From positions 52,499 to 116,498 of the forward strand of contig NZ_JBLBVK010000046.1 in assembly GCF_047314965.1 (NCBI RefSeq): a stretch of 64,000 nt of DNA, given 5' to 3'. The notes beneath the pieces were generated by a model that was given only the letters and a program-made list of their open reading frames with translations, did not search any database and was not told the DNA's origin. A program made the translations under genes and the position numbers. This stretch comes from JAVJUV01 sp047314965 (GTDB lineage Bacteria; Pseudomonadota; Alphaproteobacteria; Rhodobacterales; Rhodobacteraceae). Each line of letters begins with the position of its first letter. Position 1 is the stretch's first letter. This document shows positions 41,480 to 52,100 of this stretch, piece after piece.

Positions 41480-44400
41480 TGTTCCGCCGTCCGTCCTGCC
41501 CGCAGCGCCCTCCGGCGCGAGACAAGCCCCGCGTCGGACACCGGCCTGGCGACGACCTCCGCAGGAGGTACAGTCACCGCATCGCGCCGCTGCGTCTCGG
41601 CCCGGACCTTGGAAACCGGTCCGGCACCAAGCCGCTGCACGACCGCATGAAGCCCGCCCAGTGTCGGCGCGCGGAAGATGTCGGCAATGGACAAGCCCTT
41701 GATCCCCAGATCGGATTTGAGCATCCGATGAACCTCGATCGCCAGGAGCGAATGGCCGCCAAGATCGAAGAAGTTATCCGCCGCCCCAGGGGCCGGCACG
41801 TTCAGAACACGCGCCCAGACTGCGCCGATCTCCTCCATCGTCACCGTGGAAGACGCCCCCGCGGACGCGTCTGCGGTCACCGGTTCAGGCGCGGGCACGG
41901 CGCGCGTCATGGCCGGATCGGGCAATGCCTTGCGGTCGATCTTGCCGTTCGGAGTCTGCGGAAAGCGCTCCAGAACCGTCAGGCGCGCCGGCACCATGAA
42001 CGCGGGCAACCGCGCGGCAAGCGTCTTGCGCAGGGCCGTCTCGTCGACCGAGCCGGTCACGAATCCCAGGATCTGGCCAACGCCGCTGGCATCCTCGCGA
42101 ACGACGGCCACGGCCTGAGACACACCCGGCACCGCCTCCATCGCCGCCTCGATCTCTCCGATCTCAATGCGATAGCCCCGGATCTTGATCTGGTTGTCAC
42201 GCCGACCAAGGAAATCCAGCGTCCCATCGGGTCGCCATCGCGCCAGGTCGCCGGTCCCGAACATGCGCCCGCCATGGAACGGGTTCTCGACGAATTTCTC
42301 CGCCGTCAGGTCCTCGCGCCGCCAATATCCCCGCGAAACGCCCGCGCCGCCGATCCACAATTCGCCGGTCTGGCCGATGCCCACGGGCTCTCTCCGTGCA
42401 TCGAGAACATAAAGCTGCGTGTTCGCGATGGGCTTGCCCACCGACACGATCGCATCCGCATCCGTGCCCGGCCCGGTCGCCGACCAGATCGTGGTCTCGG
42501 TCGGCCCGTACATGTTCTGGATACCTGCCCCTGTCACCGCCTTCAGATCGCGCACAAGGGCGGCCGGCAGCGCCTCGCCCCCGATCATCAGGTGCTTCAC
42601 CCGGCCCAGGGCACGCGCTGCATCCGTGTTCTCGACCAGCATGCGCGCCATGTAGGGCGTGCATTGGAGATGCGTCACCCCGTGCCGCGCGATCTGCGCC
42701 GCCATCGAGAAGTCATGGTCATTGACCTCGGCATTCGCCGCACGGCGCACATCCGCCAGAAGGTGCAGACCATCCATGATCGTCTGTCGCGCAATCCCGT
42801 AATCGACAAGGCAGGCCACCTCGGTCACGCCGATCTCTTTCAGTTCGGCCACGCGCTCCAGCGCATCTTCCACCGTCCCGAAAAGTCCCGAGGTCTCGAA
42901 ATAGCGCAGGAAGGCGAACTCGAGGATGTCCTCCAGTTCGTCCTCGGTCAGCCCGCCCAGGTCCAGCTGGTGCGGCGTCTCCACCCCGGCGGGTTTCTTG
43001 AACGCGGGAAAGGCCCAGGCGTATTGCTTGATCAGGTCGGCGGCGGCCTTCAGATAGGCCTTCATAGGCTCCCGCGCCACCTCCATCGACCGCTCCCGCG
43101 TCTCCGCGAGATAGGTGTGCAGCATCAGCGTGACCTTGTAATCCTTCGGATCGCGCCCCGAAGCCCGCAGCGCGTCGTGATAGATGCCGATCCGCTCCTT
43201 CACATCCGAGATCGACTGGCCCAGAAGATGAGTCAGCACATGCACGCCAGCCTCGCCGGCCTGCCGCCAGGCCTCCGGGTTGCCCGCGATGGTCAGCCAC
43301 ATCTCCAGCTCTTTCGACACCGGGCGCGGCTGGGTCACCTTCTCGACCACTGTGCCATCGGCCCGCGTCATCGCCAGAGGCTCGCCCGCCCAGAGCTTCC
43401 GCAGATCACGGATCGCGTCGAAGACGGCGGCCTTGTTGTTGGGCGGCGCGTTCTCGGGGCGCAGGACGAAATCGTCCGGGTGCCAGCCCGAGGCGATCGC
43501 CAACCCGGCCCGCCCGTTGGTCAGGTTGTCGATGACCGCCCATTCCTCGGCGATCCGCGCCGGATGGTGCAGGGGCGCGACGACCGAACCAGCCCGCACG
43601 GCGAGGTTCCGGGTCACGGCCGCCGCGGCCGCGCCGGTGACCGACGGATTGGGATAAAGCCCGCCAAAGGCATGGAAATGCCGCTCCGGCGTCCAGACCG
43701 CCTGAAACCCGTTCTGGTCGGCATATTGCGCGCCTTCCAGCAGCACCGCGTATTTGTCGCGGCCCACGGCGTCGTCGTTGCCCCAGTAAAAGAGGCTGAA
43801 CTCCATGCCGCCCGGCAACCCCTTGCCTGCGGTCTCGCCACCGCCATCGGCGACCATTTTCTCGTCCCCCAACAGAACGACCTTGAAGCCACGCGCCAGC
43901 GTCCAGAACAGCTCCAGTACCGAGATGTCGAACGAAAGCGATGTCACCGACAGCCAGACATCCCCCGTCTCACGGTCGATGCGCCGGTCCATGCCCGTGA
44001 AGAAGTTCGAGACGTTCCGGTGCTCGATCATCACGCCCTTGGGGGTCCCGGTCGACCCGGAGGTGTAGATTAAATAGGCCAGATCCCCGCCCCCGACCCC
44101 GGTCTCGGGATTGGTGGCAGGCGCCGCCGCGATGCGCGGATCGGCATCCGCCAACAGGCGCACGGCCCCTTCGGGCACCGGATCGGCAGGCAGCCCGGTC
44201 TCGGACAGGATCACCCCTGCACCGCTGTCGGCGGCGTAGAACGCGATGCGCTCGGCCGGATAGCCCGGGTCCAGCGGCACATAGGCCCCACCTGCTTTCA
44301 GGATGGCAAGAGCGCCCACGACCAGCCCGGTCCGGCGCGTCATGTGCAGGCCAACGGCCTTCCCTGGCCCGACGCCCATTCCGATCAGCACATGGGCCAG

Positions 44401-46083
44401 CCGGTTGGCGCGCGCATTCAACTCGCCATAGGTCAGCGCCATGTCCTCGAAGACGAGCGCGGTCGCGTCCGGCGTCCGTGCCGCCTGCGCCTCGAAGGCC
44501 CGATGGATGCAGAGATCGGCGTCATATTCCGCCGCCGTGTCATTGAAACCGGCCACGACCGTCTCGCGCTCCGCCTCCGGCAGGATCGGTAACGCAGAGA
44601 CCTCGGCATCGGGCGCCAGCGCGCCCAGCCGGGCCAGCAAGTGCGACAGCCGCGCCGCGATCCGCGCGACCTCGCCGGCCGACACACTCGCGGCATCGCC
44701 AAGCAGCCGCATCGCCCCGTCACCGCCCAGAACCAGCGTCACAGCCGCGCCCTCGACAGCACCTGCAGAAGAAATCGCCGCAGCCGGCATCCGACGAGGT
44801 TCCAGCCCCGCGATCCGCGCCGGCAGATCGAAAGCGAACGGTCCGCGAGCCTGCGCCGCCTCCATCTCTTGCGAGGACGCCGCGAAGGCACGCGACCAGC
44901 CGCCATCGGGATCGAAACGCACCGGCATCCAGTGCGCGGCAACCTTCGAACCACTCTCGCTGGCCAGCGCAAGATCGATCGCTTCTCCCCCGGACATCCG
45001 GGCCACAAGTGCGGCAAACGCCGCCGCGACCGTCTCCGCCTTCTGGCCCGCCGGGTCGATCACCGCATCACCCGCGCGCGCATCGCCGTCAGGCCATATC
45101 GGCCAGTCGGCCGGGCGATAGTCGGACATGCGCGCGCGCCATTCCGCCTCGCCCGAGGCGACGTCTGACAGCGCCCGTTCCTGTCCGTCTCCGTCCCGAA
45201 CCGGCTCCAGGGTCTCGCCGACCCCGGCGACATCCGAACCGCGCAGCGCAGCGCCGAGTGGATCACGAAGCCCCGACAGCCGAAGCGCCCCGCCCGAGGC
45301 CGCGACCACCAGAGCGTTTTCGCCGATCTCCAGAACCTCACCCGGAGCACCCTCGCCGTCGACCTCCTCGGCATGACCGACCAGGACCGGACCGCTCGCC
45401 GCCCTGATCCACGCAGAACCGACCGGGTTGTCATAGCCGCCATGATCCAGCGCGCGCACCAGTCGCGCGATCTCTCCCGGCGACGCCGTGAAATCCAGAC
45501 AACCGCCTGCAATGGGGCGATGGGTTCGGCCGAAATAGCTGCGCTCGGAGAAATCCTGGGCACGCCGTCCCGGCAATCCGGCCTCGATCTCGGCCAGCAC
45601 CGCGTCGAAGCTTTCGACACCGGCAGCGAAGCATTTGGCGTTCAGGGTAAAGGCAGTCTCGTCGTCCGCGATCGGCACCTCGCGCTGGACGAGAATATCG
45701 CCCCGGTCCGCGCCCGTTGCCATCAGGTGCCATGTGATGCCATGCGACGTCTCGCCGGCGGCGATCGCCCAGACAGGCGCGTTCAGCCCCGCATACCGTG
45801 GCAAAGGACCGTCGTGGAAGTTGACCGCCCCTGACTCTGCCCGCGCCAGGATGGCGTCGGGGATCATCTGAAGATTGGCGACCGAGAACAGCCAGTCCAC
45901 CGGCCCGTCCGGCAAAGCGTCCAGCGCGCCGCAAACCTCCAGCCCAGCGCCCCGTGCCCAATCCGCGACCTCTGCCCGATGGCTGGCGACTGCGCGAATC
46001 TCATGGCCCGCCGAAAGCAGACGCTTCCCGCATTCGATCGCAAGGTTCTCGTGGCCAATGAGAAAACAGGACAACCGCATCAC
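41476..46083 (-). CDS. NRPS initiation-type module: formyltransferase - adenylation (with embedded luciferase-like monooxygenase) - carrier
   Basis: The product has 1535 residues. Residues 1-325 are a formyltransferase domain with the catalytic Asn88-x-His90 in NFHDGPLPRYAG and Asp in ADRGDIL. Residues 330-500 are only a remnant of a condensation domain, ending in the usual linker LPILPEAERETVVAGFNDT. Adenylation runs from about 505: A3 YTSGSTGTPKG near 673, A4 FDISVLELF at 718-726, A5 MYGPTETT near 1191, A7 TGDLARWRPDG and A10 TPNGKIDRKAL. Between A4 and A5 (about 755-1110) sits a flavin luciferase-like monooxygenase (WTPERHFHAFGGLYPNPSV, AIASGWHPDDFVLRPENAP). My aligned specificity code is D-I-L-Q-M-G-M-I-W-K, one or two conservative changes from the known glycine code. 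The carrier serine is Ser1445 in DLGGHSLL. N-terminal formylation recalls LgrA. Confidence 0.9.
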   Translation of the reverse strand: MMRLSCFLIGHENLAIECGKRLLSAGHEIRAVASHRAEVADWARGAGLEVCGALDALPDGPVDWLFSVANLQMIPDAILARAESGAVNFHDGPLPRYAGLNAPVWAIAAGETSHGITWHLMATGADRGDILVQREVPIADDETAFTLNAKCFAAGVESFDAVLAEIEAGLPGRRAQDFSERSYFGRTHRPIAGGCLDFTASPGEIARLVRALDHGGYDNPVGSAWIRAASGPVLVGHAEEVDGEGAPGEVLEIGENALVVAASGGALRLSGLRDPLGAALRGSDVAGVGETLEPVRDGDGQERALSDVASGEAEWRARMSDYRPADWPIWPDGDARAGDAVIDPAGQKAETVAAAFAALVARMSGGEAIDLALASESGSKVAAHWMPVRFDPDGGWSRAFAASSQEMEAAQARGPFAFDLPARIAGLEPRRMPAAAISSAGAVEGAAVTLVLGGDGAMRLLGDAASVSAGEVARIAARLSHLLARLGALAPDAEVSALPILPEAERETVVAGFNDTAAEYDADLCIHRAFEAQAARTPDATALVFEDMALTYGELNARANRLAHVLIGMGVGPGKAVGLHMTRRTGLVVGALAILKAGGAYVPLDPGYPAERIAFYAADSGAGVILSETGLPADPVPEGAVRLLADADPRIAAAPATNPETGVGGGDLAYLIYTSGSTGTPKGVMIEHRNVSNFFTGMDRRIDRETGDVWLSVTSLSFDISVLELFWTLARGFKVVLLGDEKMVADGGGETAGKGLPGGMEFSLFYWGNDDAVGRDKYAVLLEGAQYADQNGFQAVWTPERHFHAFGGLYPNPSVTGAAAAAVTRNLAVRAGSVVAPLHHPARIAEEWAVIDNLTNGRAGLAIASGWHPDDFVLRPENAPPNNKAAVFDAIRDLRKLWAGEPLAMTRADGTVVEKVTQPRPVSKELEMWLTIAGNPEAWRQAGEAGVHVLTHLLGQSISDVKERIGIYHDALRASGRDPKDYKVTLMLHTYLAETRERSMEVAREPMKAYLKAAADLIKQYAWAFPAFKKPAGVETPHQLDLGGLTEDELEDILEFAFLRYFETSGLFGTVEDALERVAELKEIGVTEVACLVDYGIARQTIMDGLHLLADVRRAANAEVNDHDFSMAAQIARHGVTHLQCTPYMARMLVENTDAARALGRVKHLMIGGEALPAALVRDLKAVTGAGIQNMYGPTETTIWSATGPGTDADAIVSVGKPIANTQLYVLDARREPVGIGQTGELWIGGAGVSRGYWRREDLTAEKFVENPFHGGRMFGTGDLARWRPDGTLDFLGRRDNQIKIRGYRIEIGEIEAAMEAVPGVSQAVAVVREDASGVGQILGFVTGSVDETALRKTLAARLPAFMVPARLTVLERFPQTPNGKIDRKALPDPAMTRAVPAPEPVTADASAGASSTVTMEEIGAVWARVLNVPAPGAADNFFDLGGHSLLAIEVHRMLKSDLGIKGLSIADIFRAPTLGGLHAVVQRLGAGPVSKVRAETQRRDAVTVPPAEVVARPVSDAGLVSRRRALRAGRTAEQ

Positions 46084-46140
46084 TCTTTACTATCCTTCAT
46101 CGCCTGAACACGACACCCCCGTCCAACATGGACGGACGTA

Positions 46141-49100
46141 TCACTCGGCAGCGTGCAAATCTTCGAAATCCGCAGAGCCTCGCTCCTTGTCTGCCGCCTC
46201 GAGCAAGGCGCGCATACGGCTGGCAAGCACCCTGACGTTGGGCTCGAGAACCATCGAATCATGGTCACCTGGAACCTCGATAACCTGCAGATTGGGCACG
46301 TACTGATCCCAATCGTTGGTGTGGTCGGCATACTGACGTCTTTCATTGACGAACCGGCCCGGCGCGACCTCGTAGCGCCGCGACAGCGGCGGCCGCAGCA
46401 GCGTCATCGGGCCCGCCCAAGGCTCTACCTCGTACACGGAGATCGCCCGCAGGAAACCAGCCTGGATGGCAGCGTTGTGGAACTCGGTTTCGCCGGCTTC
46501 GATTTCCACCGCGCGACGCTTCTCGAACTCCCATCGGATACGCTGCCGCGCCCAGTCGAACGGATAGGCCGCGCCCTGTTCGCGCAGCTTCAGGAACTGC
46601 AGTTTGAGACGGTCCTGCCGGCTCAATGGGCGACGGCGTGGCAGCGGCGTGTCCAGAAGAACCAGCGCAGCAACCTCTTCTCCCGCCGCCTTCAACTGGC
46701 GGGCCATCTCGTAGGCCGTAATTCCGCCTCCGGAGAAGCCACCGATCATGTAGGGACCTTCAGGCTGCACCTGCCGTATTTCGGCAATATAGTCGCGCGC
46801 GGCATCGCCCAGGCTCTGATGGGGCTGATCCTCCCCATACAATCCCCGCGCCTGAAGCCCGTAGAACGGCCGTTCCGTGCCGATCAGATGCGCCAGATGA
46901 CGCAGGTTCAGAACGTTGCCGAACATGCCCGCAACCATGAAGAAGGGCGTCCCGGTCGCACCGTGCCGTTCCTGCATCGCGACGACATGGCGGAACCGCC
47001 TCTGATCCGGCTTTTCCACGGTCTCGGCCGGACCTTCCAAACTGGTCTGCATATCGGTCTGAGAGGCAATCAACTCGGCGCATTTCCGGATCGTCGGAGC
47101 CTCGAACAGAACCGAAATCGGCATATCGATCGAGAACTCGGACTTGATCTTGGCAAAGAGCCGGACCGCGATCAGGCTGTGTCCGCCAAGATCGAAGAAG
47201 TCATCCTCCACACCGACGTTGGCAACACCCAGAAGTTCGGACCAGAACCCTGCCAGCCGGCGCTCCAGATCATTGGCCGGTTCGACGAAGTCGCTGTCCA
47301 GATCGGGGCGTTCGAATTCCGCACCTGTACCCGGCAGGGCTTCGGCGGTCCGCTCGACCTCGGCGATCATGGTGTTCAGGTCAAGCGAGGAAATCACAAG
47401 CTGGCGTTGATCGGAGGCCATGGCCCGGAAGAACATCTCCGCCCCGTCCTCGGGAGGAATACCTTGCTCGACAAACCGGCGCAGACGCGCTTCGCCCGGA
47501 CTGAGATCGCGGCCCGCTCCCCGGCGCGTACCGGCACTGGCACCTGCAAAAACCTGACCGGCGCTCATGCGGTGCATGGTAAAGCATTCGATCTCGACAA
47601 GGACCCGGCCATCCGGCGCCGCCACGGTGATGTCGAAACGCGCCGTCTTGCCAGCTGCACTGTTCTCCGGCGCACTTCTGATCCAACTGACGGTTTCGCC
47701 CTGGATCGGACCGTGGACCCTGACGCGTCCATAAGACAGTGGCACCCAGAACTGGTCAGGCTCATAGCCATCGACCAGCGGCAGGCCGAAGCCGGTGGCG
47801 ATATCCATCACGCCCGGATGCAAACGGTAACCCTCGTCGCGCGTGGTCAGGCGCAACTCGGCCATGCCCTCGTTCTCGCCGAAGCGGCGCTTCCGCATAA
47901 CCTGCCAGCGCGGGCCAAGTTGCAGATGCTGGGCCTGCGGCGTGGGCAGGACCGACAACTCGGGCGCGGTCTCTGCCGGACCACAGCGCCGAGCGATCTT
48001 CGCAACATCGATCCTGGGCGCCTCGCTTGCCTTCAGCAGCCGCAGGCTGGCTTCCGCATTCAGTTCATAGCCCTCTTCGCCCTCGGAAGACTCGACGCGC
48101 ACCCGGTACCCATCCGGCGCGCTGTCAAGCGTGACACGTACCGCAACGGCAGTGTCGTCTGGCGCACGCAGCGGGCTGATGAAGGTCAGGTCGGCGATCT
48201 CGAACGGACGGGTCTCACCTTTCGCGGCCAGTGCCTCGGCGAACAGCTCCAAATAGCCGGTTCCAGGCAACAGCGCATCGCCATGGCTGGTACGGTGCTC
48301 GTCCAGAACCCATTGATCGGCCGTCGACCAGCGCGCATGGAACGTCGCCGAACCGCCACCGCCGGCGAATGCGGACGCAATGAGCGGCTGATGGACCTCC
48401 TGCCCGATCGCCAGCGAGGTCTCCGAGACACCCTCCAGCGCGTTGAAGGCCATGCCGACCTCAGCCCAGGGGCCCCAATTGATCACGCGAACCCGCGTGC
48501 GCTCGTTGTCAAGCTTCTGGGCGCAGGCGTTCAGATACTCGTTCGCCGCCACGTAATCGACCTGTCCCGCAGGTGCGGTCACCGTCGAAACGGAAGAGAA
48601 CAGGGCGATCCATTCCGGCATCTTGTCTGCGAAAAGGCGCATCAGGACGTTGGTGCCATGCACTTTCGGCGTCAGCACGTCGCTGATCTCCAGCATGTCC
48701 TTTGCCAGGATCGGCGCGTCCTGCATCACGCCAGCCGCGTGAATCACTCCGGAGACAGGTCCAAGCGATGCCCGGATTTCCCCCAGCGCGGCCTGCATTT
48801 CCTCTAGGTTCGAGACATCGGCGGCCATCACCCTGATCTCGCCCAGCGCCTCCAGTTCGATCAGATGCGACAACCGGCCTGCCAGCCGATCTCCAACCGG
48901 CGCAAGCCGGATGATGCGCTCCCATTCCGAGCGTTCCGGCAGCGCGCGCCGCGACACGATCGCAACCTTGGCGCCCCGTTCACGGATCAGCGTTTCGGCG
49001 AGCGTCAGGCCGATGCCGCCAAGGCCGCCCGTGATCAGAACCACCTGGCCCTCGGCAATCCGGAATTCCGAGGCCGGCGGGATCGCCACCGGGCGCCAGC

Positions 49101-52100
49101 TCTGAACATATCTCTTGTCGCCACGCACCGCCGCGATGGTGTTGGACGGGCCCGCAAGCAACTCCTCGATGACATGCATAAGCGCAGGGTGCTGTCTGCC
49201 AGATGGCGCCGGGATATCCATCGTCGCGCAGGTGATCCCGGGGAATTCGCGCGGGATTACCCGCGCAGGACCGGCGATCGTCGCCTTCTCGGGATAGCGC
49301 AGCGGTTCGGCTCCGACACGGACCGCTTCCGAGGTCACGACATTGATATGCAGCGGACCGCCGCCGTGCTCTTCCCAGGCACGGGCAAATTGGAACAACG
49401 ACCAGAACCCCTGCTCCTGCACCCGGTGGAAGAACGAGGAACCGGGCCGCGCGCGTTCGTCTGCGGTTACCAGCCAGAGATGCGCCAGGCGCTCCGGCAT
49501 CCTTCCGCGCGCTTTCAGGTCTCGGATCATGCCGTCGAAGGAGTCCTGCCCGCGCTCGACAGCCAGAATGTAGCCATCCTCGCCATCACGGGAAAAGACG
49601 TCGCCCGGACGTGCCGAAACCACGTCGTGACCGGCCGACCGCAAACGCTTGCAGAGTTCCGCGCCAAGCCCCGTGTTGTCCTCGAAGACAAGCCACGTCT
49701 TCGGAGAACCGGCGCCGAGGCTCTCGATATCCTCGGGATCGCACTTGGAATACGCCGGGGTCCAGATCGGCCTCCAGGCCCACTGGTCGCGGTCCTGAAG
49801 ACGGCTCAGCTCTGGCTCTTCCCCCACAGGAATGCTCTTGGCGGGCTCGATGAAATAGCGGCTGTGCTGGAACGGATAGGTCGGCAACGGCACCCGGAGA
49901 CGGCGCGCACCGGCCCAGATCTGGCTCCAGTCAAACGACCCGCCCGCGGCCCAGACCCGCGCCAGCATACCCATGAAATGCACATCGTCCGCCACCGGAT
50001 CCTCGGGATGGCGCAGCGTGCCGATCACCTGGTTCGACGTGATGACGTCATGCTGACCTGCCAGCGAGGCCAGCGCCACACCCGGCCCGACCTCGATGTA
50101 AAGCCGGTCGGCCTTGTCGGACAGCGTGGTCAGACCATCGCGGAACCGGATGGTGTTTCTCAGATGGCCGACCCAGTACTCCGGGTCCGTTGCCTCGGAA
50201 TCGGTGATCCAGTCTCCGGTGCGGTTCGACACGAAGGGTATCGCGGGCGCCTTGAGATCGAGCGTCCGCAGGAACGCCCCGAAATCGCCGAGGATCGGCT
50301 CCAGAAGACGGCTGTGCGCGGCGATGTCGATCTGGATCCGGCGGCTCTCGATGCCGTCCATAACCAGTTCTTCGGCAAAGCGGTCGAGCGCGGCCTGGGT
50401 TCCCGAGACCACGCAAAGCCCCGGCGCGTTGACCGACGCAATGTCCAGATCCTTCGGAAGGCGCGTGCGCAGATCTTCTTCCGACAGCGGCACCGACAGC
50501 ATGCCGCCTCGCTCGACGGTTTCGAAAAGCCTGCCCCGCAACAAAACGAGGTTGACGCATTCCTCCAGCGTCATCACGCCCGAAAGACAGGCTGCGGTAT
50601 TCTCGCCCATCGAGTGGCCGATCAGCGCGGCGGGCTTCACGCCCCAGCTCATCCAAAGCTGCGCCAGCGCATACTCGACGATCATGATCAGCGGCAATTG
50701 CACCGATGGCGCCTGCAGGCGCGCGTTTGCCGCCTCCTCACCGCCCGGCTCGGGCAGCCAGACGGCGCGAATGTCGAAATCAAGCTGAGGCTCCAGGATC
50801 GCCAGCCCCTTGTCCATCCAGTCGCGGAACACCGGCTCGGTGTCGTAAAGCTCGCGCGCCATGCCAGCGTATTGCGCGCCCCCGCCCGGGAACATGAAGA
50901 CCACATCGGGATCGTCGCCCACGACGGTATGGCTGAAGACGCGCCGGGGATGGCACTCGCGCAGCAGCGCCGCCGCCTCTTCGGCGCTTTCGGCCACGAC
51001 AACACGGCGCCGGTCGAAACCGTGACGCCCTTCCTTCAGCGTGAACGCGATATCGGCCAGTGGCTGGTTCGCGCCCGGCCCCTCGAGATGCGCCGCCAGG
51101 CGGTCGGTGGCGGCATCCAGCGCCTTCTTCGATCGCGCCGACAGAACCAGCGGATGGAACGGCCAATCGCTCTCTCCCGAAGGATCGGCCAGCGGCGGCT
51201 CCTCCAGAACGGCATGGGCATTGGTGCCGCCCACGCCCAGCGAGTTCACGCCCGCACGGCGGGGCTTGTCCCCGCGTGGCCAGGCCGTCAGCTCGGCATT
51301 CACCCGGAAGGGCGAACCCTCGAAACCGATCGCCGGGTTCGGCGCTTCGAAATTCAGCGAGGCCGGGATCTCTTCGTTGTGCAGCGCAAGCGCCGCCTTC
51401 ACGAACGAGGCCACGCCGGCGGCGGTGTCCAGATGTCCGATGTTGGTCTTGACCGAACCGATCCGGCAGAAATCCACGGCATCCGTCGTCTCGCGGAAGG
51501 CATCGGTCAGAGCCGCCACCTCGATCGGATCGCCCAGGTAGGTGCCGGTCCCGTGGCACTCGACATAACCGACCGAACCCGCATCAACCCCGGCTGCCCT
51601 GTGCGCCTTGGTGATCGCCGCCGCCTGCCCCTCGACCGAGGGCGCCAGGTAACTGGCCTTGACCGCGCCATCATTGTTGATGGCCGAGCCCTTCAGAACC
51701 GCCCAGATGTGATCGCCATCGGCAATCGCGTCCTCCAGCCGGCGCAGAACAACAACGCCCGCGCCAGAGCCGAAAACCGTGCCACCCGCCTTGTGATCGA
51801 AGGCGCGGCACGTGCCGTCGGGCGAAAGGATCTCGTTTTCCTTGTAGACGTATCCCCGCCCCTGCGGCAGTTCGATCGTCACGCCACCGGCCAGCGCCAT
51901 GTCGCAATCGCCCGACTGCAGCGCCTGCGCGGCATAGTGGATGGCCACCAGCGAGGTCGAACACGCCGTCTGCAATCCGATCGACGGCCCCTTCAGGTCG
52001 AAGGCGTGGCTGACACGGGTCGACATGAAATCCTTGTCGTTCCCGGTATGGCGCAACAGGAACATGCCCGTGTCAGCGACAAGGTCGCGGTTCGAGCAGA

